The notes under the pieces are model-generated. The model had not been told where the DNA came from, ran no database searches, and worked only from the letters and a program-made list of their open reading frames with translations. Shown piece after piece: positions 25,544-32,484 of a stretch of 44,089 nucleotides of DNA. Position 1 is the stretch's first letter, and every line of letters begins with the position of its first letter. The stretch lies in assembly GCA_031430015.1 (NCBI GenBank), contig JANPAR010000354.1, positions 1-44,089 of the forward strand, in the 5' to 3' direction. A program made the position numbers and the translations under genes. Source of the stretch: CANJDH01 sp031430015 (GTDB taxonomy: Bacteria; Pseudomonadota; Gammaproteobacteria; Burkholderiales; JAEUOS01).

Positions 25544-25879
25544 TTAGTTGGTCTTGACGCCCGCCACCAGCTTGCCGATGCGCTTGAGTTGTACCTGGTC
25601 AATCGGTTCGATCAACTCGGGATGGGCAGCCATTTCTTTTTCAAGGAAGCTCAGGAAACCCAGCATCACCGGGTCCGCATCGGTGTCGCGCGCGGTGCGC
25701 CGGTGCGTGGACTTGGCCGAGAGCAACACCTGCCCGTCCGCCAGCACCGTAGCGCGCACGTCGCCATTGAATTCCGGATGCGCCTTGAAAAACTTGGCGT
25801 CGAGGCGGATGCCTTTGGAGTTGCCCACCGGCGTGACTTTGCCGGCATAGTGCTCGGAGATGGTTACGGGTTGGGTCAT
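25544..25879 (-). CDS. prlF: Type II antitoxin PrlF (SohA)
   Basis: 111 residues. The N-terminus (EHYAGKVTPVGNSKGIRLDAKFF) is an AbrB/SpoVT-type swapped-hairpin DNA-binding domain. The C-terminus (DPVMLGFLSFLEKEMAAHPELI, then LVAGVKTN) is the toxin-binding tail typical of PrlF. Normal length. It is the first gene of the prlF-yhaV operon. A 20-bp imperfect palindrome lies 13 bp before the ATG, next to an extended -10 promoter, fitting the known autoregulation of this module by the antitoxin and the toxin-antitoxin complex. Confidence 0.92.
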   Translation of the reverse strand: MTQPVTISEHYAGKVTPVGNSKGIRLDAKFFKAHPEFNGDVRATVLADGQVLLSAKSTHRRTARDTDADPVMLGFLSFLEKEMAAHPELIEPIDQVQLKRIGKLVAGVKTN

Positions 25880-25892
25880 GGCAGATCAAAAT

Positions 25893-25918
25893 GTGGTTAC
25901 ACGCGTAAGCACATTCTA
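25893..25918 (-). promoter_or_regulatory. prlF promoter -10 and palindromic operator
   Basis: GTGGTTACACGCGTAAGCAC (25893-25912) is a 20-bp palindrome with two mismatched pairs. Directly upstream on the minus strand is an extended -10, TGA-TAGAAT (hexamer 25913-25918). Transcription would start inside the palindrome, the expected layout for an autorepressed antitoxin operon. Confidence 0.55.
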
Positions 25919-26047
25919 TCAGACCCGGGGCGATCCGACAGCGCTCTTCAATTCGACGTATGTAAAAAAGAAACGTTGCCGCCCTTGAAGTCCCGGTACA
26001 ACAGGCGCACCTTAAGCTACCCCACACTCCAGCAGGCACAGCCTTTC

Positions 26048-27193
26048 ATGGGCCGCACCCTCCTCTTCGGTTTTTCAGCCATGTTGCACGCCTACGTCGG
26101 CCTGCGCCTGGCGCCGGCGTTTGCCGGCGCGCCGTGGGCGCTGGCCGGGTTTGTGGCCCTGCTGGTGCTCTCGACGCTGATGATCCCGCTGAGCCTGATT
26201 GCCCGGCGCAGCCATTGGGGAAAACTCACCGAAACGTTGGCCTGGGCGGGCATGCTGTTCATGGGTTTGTTTTCGTCGCTATTCGTATTGGCGCTGGTGC
26301 GCGATGTGGCCTTGCTGCTCGCCGCTGCGCTCTCGTGGGTGTGGCCGGCGTTGATCCCCACGTCAGCGTGGGAAACCGCCTCGGCACGCTGGGCACTCTC
26401 CTTTGCGGCGGCCGCCACGTTGATCGGCTTTGTCAGCGCACGCCGTACCGCGGCCGTGGTGCATGTGGACATCCCGATTGCCGGCCTCGCGGTGGAGCTG
26501 CATGGCTTCACCATCGCCCAGATCACCGACATCCACGTCGGCCACACCATCAAGGCCGGCTACGTGCACGCGGTGGTCGAAGCCGTCAACCGGCTCGGGG
26601 CCGACATGGTGGCGATTACCGGCGACCTGGTCGACGGCAGCGTCGCCGAACTGCGCCGCCACGTGGAGCCGCTGGCCCGCCTGGCCTCGCGCCACGGCAC
26701 CTTCTTCGTCACCGGCAACCACGAGTACTACTCCGGCGCCCACGCCTGGATAACCGAACTGCAACGCCTCGATATCCGCGTGCTGATGTACGAACACGTG
26801 GTGGTGCAGCACGACACCGCCGCGCTGGTGGTGGCCGGCGTCACGGACGTCAGCGCCCATCACTTCGACGAGGCACACCGCAGCGACCCGCACTCAGCCA
26901 TAGCCGGCGCGCCCGCGCACGCCTCGATGCGCCTGCTGCTGGCGCACCAGCCGCGCAGCGCCGCAGCGGCGGCGGATGCGGGCTTCCATTTGCAAATCTC
27001 CGGCCACACCCACGGCGGCCAGTTTTTACCGTGGAATTTTTTCGTCAAGCTGCAACAACCGTTCGTTGCCGGGCTGCGCCGGCTGCAGAACCTGTGGGTC
27101 TATACAAGCCGGGGGACGGGCTATTGGGGGCCGCCGAACCGGTTCGGGAGTCCGTCGGAGATCACCTTGCTGCGGTTGGTGCCGGAGGGCTGA
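26048..27193 (+). CDS. Membrane-anchored metallophosphoesterase (YaeI/YkuE-like)
   Basis: About 381 residues from MGRTLLFGFSAML; the frame stays open upstream, but that part overlaps the promoter and coding region of prlF and is rejected. The first ~140 residues hold three to four hydrophobic segments; the C-terminal phosphoesterase domain then follows with all metal motifs: QITDIHVGH (Asp161, His163), TGDLVDG, TGNHEYY, LLAHQP and SGHTHGGQF. This GHTHGGQ subgroup includes UDP-diacylglucosamine hydrolase-like and YaeI-type membrane phosphodiesterases. The enzyme probably acts at the inner membrane on a phospholipid or nucleotide-linked substrate. It seems to be a single-gene unit. No partner is obvious. 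Confidence 0.9.
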   Translation: MGRTLLFGFSAMLHAYVGLRLAPAFAGAPWALAGFVALLVLSTLMIPLSLIARRSHWGKLTETLAWAGMLFMGLFSSLFVLALVRDVALLLAAALSWVWPALIPTSAWETASARWALSFAAAATLIGFVSARRTAAVVHVDIPIAGLAVELHGFTIAQITDIHVGHTIKAGYVHAVVEAVNRLGADMVAITGDLVDGSVAELRRHVEPLARLASRHGTFFVTGNHEYYSGAHAWITELQRLDIRVLMYEHVVVQHDTAALVVAGVTDVSAHHFDEAHRSDPHSAIAGAPAHASMRLLLAHQPRSAAAAADAGFHLQISGHTHGGQFLPWNFFVKLQQPFVAGLRRLQNLWVYTSRGTGYWGPPNRFGSPSEITLLRLVPEG

Positions 27194-27220
27194 GAGCGCG
27201 ATAGGTTTGTGCGCCCTTCG

Positions 27221-27226
27221 TATAAT
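27221..27226 (+). promoter_or_regulatory. Candidate -10 box of the DUF433 gene
   Basis: A perfect TATAAT 47 bp before the DUF433 ATG. No convincing -35 hexamer lies at 16-18 bp spacing, so the promoter may need an activator or be weak. Confidence 0.4.
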
Positions 27227-27273
27227 CCTTGCGCAGGAGTCCCCAGCAATCGACTGTTCGGAGGGCATGGCAA

Positions 27274-27498
27274 ATGGATAGCCGCATTACGATTGACCCG
27301 GCCATCTGCCATGGCAAGCCCTGCATTCGCGGCCTGCGCTATCCGGTCGAAAGCGTGCTCGAATGGCTGGCCGCCGGCATGAGCATCGACAACATCCTGG
27401 CCGACTACGCCGACCTTGAGCGCGACGACATTCTCGCCGTGCTGGCGTTCGCCGCACGGCTGGCCCACGTGAACCGGATTGAACCGATCGCGGCATGA
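27274..27498 (+). CDS. DUF433 family putative antitoxin
   Basis: 74 residues, starting MDSRITIDPAICHGKPCIRG, with a GGAGGG ribosome site about 9 nt upstream. The sequence follows the DUF433 pattern throughout: GKPCIRGLRYPVESVLEWLAAG, then IDNILADYADLERDDILAVLAF. This helix-turn-helix family is normally paired with a DUF5615 PIN-like protein and is regarded as its antitoxin. Here the partner gene begins with the usual ATGA overlap but ends after 10 codons inside a dispersed repeat, so the antitoxin is an orphan. Confidence 0.88.
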   Translation: MDSRITIDPAICHGKPCIRGLRYPVESVLEWLAAGMSIDNILADYADLERDDILAVLAFAARLAHVNRIEPIAA

Positions 27499-27527
27499 AG
27501 TTTCTGGTCCGGGTGCAAGAAGGCTGA
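27495..27527 (+). pseudogene. Truncated DUF5615 PIN-like toxin (first 10 codons)
   Basis: An ATG overlapping the DUF433 stop opens MKFLVRVQEG and then TGA. The MKFLV start, the four-base overlap and the position are those of DUF5615 toxins, whose N-terminus is usually MKFLVDxxLP. The similarity is lost at residue 6-9, and the stop codon is part of the dispersed repeat that starts at 27522. Most of the gene is gone. Short, so the identification rests mainly on context. Confidence 0.6.
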
Positions 27528-27555
27528 GAAGCGCTCCCACCAACGGTTTCAGGCC
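27522..27555 (+). repeat. Dispersed repeat, copy C (best example)
   Basis: 34 bp: GGCTGAG, core AAGCGCTCCCACCAACGGTT, then TCAGGCC. The ends are inverted repeats (GGCTGA / TCAGGCC). It immediately follows the DUF5615 remnant and supplies its stop codon. Confidence 0.75.
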
Positions 27556-27587
27556 TATTTCCAAGTGAAAAATCAGGCTTGCCTAAT

Positions 27588-27625
27588 GTAGCCAATAACG
27601 CTACAATCGTAGCCAAAGAAGCTAC
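27588..27625. promoter_or_regulatory. Tandem palindromic operators upstream of wHTH-nucleotidyltransferase gene
   Basis: Two 17-bp sites, GTAGCCAATAACGCTAC (27588-27604) and GTAGCCAAAGAAGCTAC (27609-27625), each a GTAGC/GCTAC inverted repeat with a 7-bp spacer. Their centres are 21 bp apart, two helical turns, on the same face of DNA. They end 18 bp before the ATG of the regulator, ideal for autoregulation. Confidence 0.8.
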
Positions 27626-27642
27626 ACAAAGGAATCAAGCCA

Positions 27643-28335
27643 ATGCTGGTCGATCTCCTGTTCGGCAGCTACCGCCAGCGCGTGCTCAGCCTGCTGTTGC
27701 TGCATCCAAACTCCGGCTACCACGTGCGCGAACTGGCCCGCGTCACCGGCACCACGGCCGGCACGCTGCACAAGGAACTGGTGCGCCTCGCGCAAGCCGG
27801 CCTGCTGCTGCGCGAAGAACAAGGCAACCAGGTGCGCTACCGCGCCAACCGCGCCTGCCCGGTGTTCGCCGAGCTGGCCGGCCTGTTCCGCAAAACCACC
27901 GGCCTCACCATCACGCTCGCCGACGCCTTGCAACCCCTCGATGACCATGTCGCCTTGGCGCTGGTGTTCGGCTCAGTCGCCAGAGGCAACGAGGCCGCCT
28001 CCAGCGACGTAGACCTGCTGCTAGTAGGCAATCTGGGATTCGCCGACGCAGTCAAAGCACTGCACCCCGCACAAGCGGCCCTGGGACGTGAAATCAACCC
28101 GGTGGTTTACAGTGAGATTGAACTCGCCCGGCGCACGCGCAACGGCGACTCGTTGATCGGCGAAATCCTCGCCAACCCAAAGCTGTTCATCAAAGGCGCC
28201 GAACATGACCTTGGAAAACTTGTTGGCGATTCACCGGCTGCAAAACTTCACACCAAGCCCGCAGGGCGTGCAACGCCTGCTCGCCGCAGCGGAACGAAAC
28301 CTCATCGACGCCAAGCTCGCGGCGTTAAGCGCTGA
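27643..28335 (+). CDS. Winged-helix/nucleotidyltransferase fusion (MNT-type antitoxin)
   Basis: 230 residues. Residues 1-80 form an ArsR-like winged helix (RQRVLSLLLLHPNSGYHVREL, GTTAGTLHKELVRLAQAGLL); residues 95-130 carry the minimal nucleotidyltransferase signature GSVARGNEAASSDVDLLLVG, with the GS and DxD residues that bind nucleotide and metal. In MNT-HEPN systems the nucleotidyltransferase neutralises a HEPN ribonuclease by modifying it. The last ~40 residues (PAGRATPARRSGTKPHRRQ) are basic and overlap the HEPN reading frame, probably read-through past a lost stop codon. Ribosome site AAAGGA 12 nt upstream. Two tandem palindromes in front suggest autoregulation by the winged helix. The downstream HEPN gene is truncated. 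Confidence 0.88.
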   Translation: MLVDLLFGSYRQRVLSLLLLHPNSGYHVRELARVTGTTAGTLHKELVRLAQAGLLLREEQGNQVRYRANRACPVFAELAGLFRKTTGLTITLADALQPLDDHVALALVFGSVARGNEAASSDVDLLLVGNLGFADAVKALHPAQAALGREINPVVYSEIELARRTRNGDSLIGEILANPKLFIKGAEHDLGKLVGDSPAAKLHTKPAGRATPARRSGTKPHRRQARGVKR

Positions 28336-28405
28336 CAACCGCGTTAACCTTGCTTGCAAATTGCGCAAAACGACCGCTTGGCTATACAGTGGCGCCGACT
28401 TGTAG
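28205..28405 (+). pseudogene. Truncated HEPN-domain toxin
   Basis: A 66-codon frame starting inside the end of the nucleotidyltransferase gene. Its sequence (LQNFTPSPQGVQRLLAAAERNLIDAKLAALSADNR) is the N-terminal half of HEPN proteins of the MNT partner type. From about residue 48 it departs from the family and stops after WLYSGADL, before any R-x4-6-H catalytic motif. A dispersed-repeat copy lies 10 bp after the stop. It is therefore probably a dead toxin. Confidence 0.7.
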
Positions 28406-28414
28406 AGGGATAAC

Positions 28415-28450
28415 GGCTGGAGAGGCGCTCTGAGAGCGGTTCTTCGGCCT
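28415..28450 (+). repeat. Dispersed repeat, copy D (subtype 2)
   Basis: Shares the GGCTG...GAG.GCGCTC and CGGTT.TTC.GGCC ends with copy C, but its centre is CGCTCTGAGAGCG, a perfect short palindrome. Copy E at 30291 has the same subtype. Confidence 0.7.
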
Positions 28451-28543
28451 GTGTTGGGTTCCGCACCGGTGCCGGCCGGCGGGCGTGCTACCGTGCAGGC
28501 CATTGTCTGACGTGCCGGCCTTGCCCGGTCGGAGGGACCAACC

Positions 28544-30247
28544 ATGCGACAACTGCTGCGTGCCCTGTTGAGGTGGGTCGGGCAGCGCTTTGTTTGGTTT
28601 GTGCTGATCGTGGCGGTCCTGATGGTGGGGGCTTACCTCAAGGCGCAGTTCGACGAATTCCATGTCTCGCAAAGCCAGCTTGCGGACCTGAAGGGCGGCA
28701 AGCAGGATCTTGAAGGCCATGTGCGGGCGCTGGAGCAGGAGGTGAGCGCGCGCGCCAAGTCGTTTGAGGCGGCTTCGCTTGGCAAGCTCGATGCACGCAT
28801 CGCTGACATCGACCAGGCCATCAGGGAGAAATCGGCGCTGCAGGGTGGGGCCAATTTGCCGCTGGTGTTGCAGCTTGCGACGGGAAGCGACTTCGTCGGC
28901 CATTTCAAACGCGATGTCGAGATCAAGGTGCTCCGGCAGGAGCGCGACTATCTGGCGGGCCTGTGTGCGGTGGCGCTGGCGTTGACGGAGCGCGACAAGG
29001 GCGCGGCCGAGCTCGAGCGGCTGCGCCGGGCGCATGTGCAGGTCTACGGCAGGCTGAAGGACAACGAGTTATCTCGCGATCAAGTGAGGAGCAGCCATCC
29101 GGTGGCGGCCCGTGTGCCCGGTTCGGTGCCGCATGGTTTGCTGGAACAACTGGCGGTTGCGCACGCCGGTTTGACTGCGCAGAACCAGACGGCGTTTGAG
29201 GCGTATGAACGGCAGCGTGCGGCGGTGGCGATGTTCAGGATGCCTTCAACGCCGCCGGCCTTCCGGCTGCAGGTCGAGCAGATCAGGGAGACGCTGGCGC
29301 CGCTTGAGGCGCGGATCAGGGCGCTTGAGAAGAATACGTTTGCGGCGCTGTGGGAGAGCGCATCCAGGGTGGTGCCGACTGCCTTGGGGATTCTTGTTGG
29401 CCTCATCCTGGCGCCAATCGCGATCAAGGCGTTTTTCTATTTTGTGCTGGCGCCGCTCGCTGCGCGCCGCGCGCCGGTGCATCTGTTGCCTGGTGCATCG
29501 GGCGTGTTGATGAACGCTGAGGGAGGCGTCATCGGTTCCGACAATGCCAGTGCGTCTGCTGTCTCTCAGACAGTGTCGGTCGACGAGAGCCACGAGTTGC
29601 TGATCGATCCGGCGTATCTGCAAAGCGCGTCGGTGGCGGGGGCGAAGCGGACCAAATGGCTGCTCGACTGGTCGCATCCGCTGACCAGCCTTGCCTCGGG
29701 CATGTATGCCTTGACGCGCATCCGCGCCGCGACACCCGAGTCAATCGTCATTTCCGCCACCGCCGACCCACTCTCCGAGGTGGGTGTGCTGGTGCTGCCG
29801 GCCGCGTCCGCCCTGGTGCTGCAACCGCGCAGCCTGGCCGGCGTGCTGCAACCGCGCGATGCGCCCTTGCGCATCACCAGCCATTGGCGGCTTGGCACCC
29901 TGCATGGCTGGCTCACCATGCAGTTGCGCTATCTGGTGTTCCACGGCCCGGCCACGCTGATCATCAATGGTTGCCGGGGCATAAGGGTGGAAAAGGCGGA
30001 TGGCGGCAGGCGCATCAACCAGGCGGCGACGATGGGGTTCAGTGCCAACCTCCAATATTCCACGACGCGCGCCGCCACCTTCTTCCCCTATCTCACCGGC
30101 AAGCTGGGATTGCTGGACGACAGCTTTGCCGGCGTCGATGGCTACTATGTCTACGAGGAGGTGCCGTCTGCGGGCGGCAAAGCAGGCGTCACCGGGCGCG
30201 GGCTGGAGGGGTTTACCGATGCGGTACTGAAAGTGTTTGGCATCTGA
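28544..30247 (+). CDS. Large coiled-coil membrane protein, unknown function
   Basis: 567 residues. A first transmembrane segment (about 13-32, FVWFVLIVAVLMVGAYL) is followed by ~250 residues rich in heptad-like Leu/Glu/Arg (KQDLEGHVRALEQEVSARAK and later LEARIRALEKN), then a second membrane segment near 285-310 (VVPTALGILVGLILAPIAIKAF). The C-terminal ~250 residues have beta-rich repeats and a segment (GPATLIINGCRGIRVEK...) that recalls AIM24-like beta-sandwich proteins, though this is tentative. The coiled coil should lie in the periplasm and the C-domain in the cytoplasm. The gene is flanked by two repeat copies of the same subtype in the same orientation. I do not recognise the family with confidence. 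Confidence 0.75.
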   Translation: MRQLLRALLRWVGQRFVWFVLIVAVLMVGAYLKAQFDEFHVSQSQLADLKGGKQDLEGHVRALEQEVSARAKSFEAASLGKLDARIADIDQAIREKSALQGGANLPLVLQLATGSDFVGHFKRDVEIKVLRQERDYLAGLCAVALALTERDKGAAELERLRRAHVQVYGRLKDNELSRDQVRSSHPVAARVPGSVPHGLLEQLAVAHAGLTAQNQTAFEAYERQRAAVAMFRMPSTPPAFRLQVEQIRETLAPLEARIRALEKNTFAALWESASRVVPTALGILVGLILAPIAIKAFFYFVLAPLAARRAPVHLLPGASGVLMNAEGGVIGSDNASASAVSQTVSVDESHELLIDPAYLQSASVAGAKRTKWLLDWSHPLTSLASGMYALTRIRAATPESIVISATADPLSEVGVLVLPAASALVLQPRSLAGVLQPRDAPLRITSHWRLGTLHGWLTMQLRYLVFHGPATLIINGCRGIRVEKADGGRRINQAATMGFSANLQYSTTRAATFFPYLTGKLGLLDDSFAGVDGYYVYEEVPSAGGKAGVTGRGLEGFTDAVLKVFGI

Positions 30248-30290
30248 ACGCGGCGAGGTACAACGCATGCGTCGTTTGCGGGCGGAGAAC

Positions 30291-30325
30291 GGCCGGAGAT
30301 GCGCTCTGGGAGCGGTTCTTCAGGC
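30291..30325 (+). repeat. Dispersed repeat, copy E (subtype 2)
   Basis: GGCCGGAGAT, then GCGCTCTGGGAGCGGTTCTT and CAGGC. Closest to copy D; the two bracket the coiled-coil membrane gene in direct orientation. Confidence 0.7.
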
Positions 30326-30366
30326 ATCAATGCGAGACCTTGAGTGCCAGTACGAGACTCCGCGCA

Positions 30367-31686
30367 CTAATGCGAAAGCTTCGGCAGCCAGGTCGCAATC
30401 GGCGGAAACACCAGGATCACGCCAATCAGGATCAGCACGCAGGCGATAAAGGGCATGGCGGCGAGGTAAATATCCTTCATCGTCGTGTCAGGCGGGGCGA
30501 CACCCTTCATCACGAACAGCAGCAAGCCGAACGGCGGCGTGGTGTAGCCAACCTCCAACGCGAGCAGCATGATGAGCCCGAACCAGGTGAGGTCGAAGCC
30601 GAGCGTCTTGGCGAGTGGAAAGAAGATCGGCGCGGTCAGCAGCATCATCGACAACTGGTCCATGAAGCAGCCGAGAAACAAAATCACGCCGATCATGATC
30701 AGCACCATGCCGATCGGTGCGACATCAAACGACAGCGCCCAGTTCATCAGCCCGCTCGATGCACCGGTAAACGCCAGCATGTTGGCAAACGTGGCCGAGC
30801 CGAAGATGATGAGGAAGGACATCACCGTGATGCGCAGCGCGCCTTCGAGTGACTTGACCCAGGCGCTCCAGGTCATGCCGCCATAGCAGGCGGCAAGCAC
30901 CACCACCGAGAGCGCGCCGAGTGCCGCGGCTTCGGTCGGCGTGGCCCAGCCGGTGAGCATGATGAGCACCGAGAACGCGATCACCGCGACCAACGGCACC
31001 ACGTCGACAAAGATCAGGCGGATCTTTTCCGCGCGCGGCACCGGCGGTGCATCGTACTGCGGCGCGGCGGTGGGGTCCCATTTGGTCCAGCCCCAGATCA
31101 AAATGCCGTACATCACCGCGAGCACAAAACCAGGGATGATGCCGGCGATCAGCAGGTCGCCCACATCGGTCTGGCCAAGCGTCGCAAGCAGCACCGTGAG
31201 GGCCGACGGCGGGATGATGACGGCAAGGCCGCCGACGCCCATGATCGGGCCGATCGACAAATATTTGTTGTAGCCGCGCTTGGCCATCTCCGGCACCATC
31301 AGCGAGCCGAGCAGCGCGCACGCGCCCATGCTCGAACCGGCCGGCCCGGCAAACGCGGTGCCGCCAATCAGCGTGACATACGAGAGCCGGCCGGGGATGT
31401 TGCCGAGCAGTTTATCGGCAGCGTTGAAGCAGCGCGTCGCCAACCCGGTGTGATAGAACAACTCGCCCATCAGCAAGAACATCGGGATCGGCACCAGCGC
31501 AAAGGTGGTCATCGAGCCGAAACCGTTGTTGATGGTCTGGATGATGCCGTTGGCGCCGCCCATGAACAGCACGGCGGCAACGATGTTGCCGGCGCAAAAC
31601 GCGATGGCTACCGGAATGCCCATCATCATGAAGACGATGGACAGGCCAAACAGGACGGCGGCAGCCCAGTACCATTCGAGGCTCAT
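30367..31686 (-). CDS. dctM: TRAP transporter large permease, DctM
   Basis: 439 residues with about a dozen hydrophobic helices and the DctM hallmarks: VFMMMGIPVAIAFCAG near the start, TIGGTAFAGPAGSSMGACALLGSLM-like loop text, GPIMGVGGLAVIIPPSALTVLLA, and EVGYTTPPFGLLLFVMKG near the end. It carries out sodium-driven import of the solute delivered by DctP. Its ATG overlaps the dctQ stop by four bases. The C-terminus is standard. The operon (dctP, dctQ, dctM) is divergent from the ligase-thiolase fusion, so its substrate is probably the acid this enzyme activates. Confidence 0.96.
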   Translation of the reverse strand: MSLEWYWAAAVLFGLSIVFMMMGIPVAIAFCAGNIVAAVLFMGGANGIIQTINNGFGSMTTFALVPIPMFLLMGELFYHTGLATRCFNAADKLLGNIPGRLSYVTLIGGTAFAGPAGSSMGACALLGSLMVPEMAKRGYNKYLSIGPIMGVGGLAVIIPPSALTVLLATLGQTDVGDLLIAGIIPGFVLAVMYGILIWGWTKWDPTAAPQYDAPPVPRAEKIRLIFVDVVPLVAVIAFSVLIMLTGWATPTEAAALGALSVVVLAACYGGMTWSAWVKSLEGALRITVMSFLIIFGSATFANMLAFTGASSGLMNWALSFDVAPIGMVLIMIGVILFLGCFMDQLSMMLLTAPIFFPLAKTLGFDLTWFGLIMLLALEVGYTTPPFGLLLFVMKGVAPPDTTMKDIYLAAMPFIACVLILIGVILVFPPIATWLPKLSH

Positions 31687-32351
31687 TGGACGCCTCCGCT
31701 TGTGTTGCTTGCACCATTTGTGCCGGTTGCAGGGCCACTGCCGTCAGCAGTGGCGCCGCCGGTGCCTCCGGCGCTGTGCTTGAAGAAGGCGGGTGCGGGC
31801 AGGGTTTCGTCGGCCGAGTTGTCCTCGACCGGCGTGCTGTCTTTGAGCACCACCGCCGACGCCATGTCGCCCAGCACGCTGGTGCCGCGCAGCATGTGGC
31901 GCGCAAATTCGCCCGCCATCATTGCGAATGAGAGCGGGATGAAAATCACGATCATCCAGCGCGGCATGTCCATCGAACGCACATCGACATCGCGGCGCAC
32001 GTAATTGGTCCAGGTCACATCAAACCCGTACCACGCCAGCACCGCGCACACCACGATGCAGAACGCGCCGATCACGATGCCCATGCGGTGGCGGTTTGTT
32101 TCAGAGAGATGCATCAGCACGATCTCCACATACACGTGGCCGCGCTCGCGTACCAGCCACGGGGCGCCCAGGCAGGGGATGATCAACAATGCGTATTCGG
32201 TGAAGGTGAACAAGTGCGCCGAGCTTTGAAAGCCGAGATTGCGCAGCACCACATCGATGCAAATGCTGATCATCATCGCCCCCATCAAAAAGCCGGCGCA
32301 CCACGCCATGCCGTACATCAGGCGGTCGTAGGTGCGCGCGAACAAGGACAT
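31683..32351 (-). CDS. dctQ: TRAP transporter small permease, DctQ
   Basis: 222 residues with four membrane helices (FLMGAMMISICIDVVLRNLG; LFTFTEYALLIIPCLGAPWL; GIVIGAFCIVVCAVLAWYGF; WMIVIFIPLSFAMMAGEF). This is the DctQ four-helix fold. After the last helix it has a long tail of about 50 residues rich in Gly, Ala, Thr and Ser (GGTGGATADGSGPATGTNG), unusual for DctQ and probably disordered in the cytoplasm. It overlaps dctM by four bases and is separated from dctP by a hairpin. Confidence 0.93.
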   Translation of the reverse strand: MSLFARTYDRLMYGMAWCAGFLMGAMMISICIDVVLRNLGFQSSAHLFTFTEYALLIIPCLGAPWLVRERGHVYVEIVLMHLSETNRHRMGIVIGAFCIVVCAVLAWYGFDVTWTNYVRRDVDVRSMDMPRWMIVIFIPLSFAMMAGEFARHMLRGTSVLGDMASAVVLKDSTPVEDNSADETLPAPAFFKHSAGGTGGATADGSGPATGTNGASNTSGGVQ

Positions 32352-32412
32352 GGCGGTGATATGCGGGGGGTGCGAATCAGGGGCAGGGTGTCAGCGATGC
32401 GGTGGGCTGAAA

Positions 32413-32450
32413 TGAAAATGCGCGCGGCGACAAGCCCGCGCGCATTTTCA
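32413..32450 (-). terminator. Hairpin between dctP and dctQM
   Basis: Perfect 15-bp stem, TGAAAATGCGCGCGG / CCGCGCGCATTTTCA, with an 8-nt loop, 34 bp after the dctP stop. On the minus strand it ends ATTTTCATTT. It is likely a partial terminator or 3'-end stabiliser that keeps dctP transcripts more abundant than dctQM. Confidence 0.75.
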
Positions 32451-32484
32451 AAACCGCTGCACCGCGCTTGCTGCGCCCGGTTGC

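Noticed and set aside
25526..26047. Upstream extension of the metallophosphoesterase frame
   Set aside because: It runs antisense through prlF and its promoter; membrane helices begin only after the ATG at 26048.
28415..30325. Integron cassette with attC sites
   Set aside because: Repeats D and E are too short and lack the core GTTRRRY/RYYYAAC ends; no integrase is present.
29656..30852. 398-codon plus-strand frame crossing the end of the coiled-coil gene and dctM
   Set aside because: Spans two real genes in other frames or strands, with Arg/His/Gln-rich nonsense composition.
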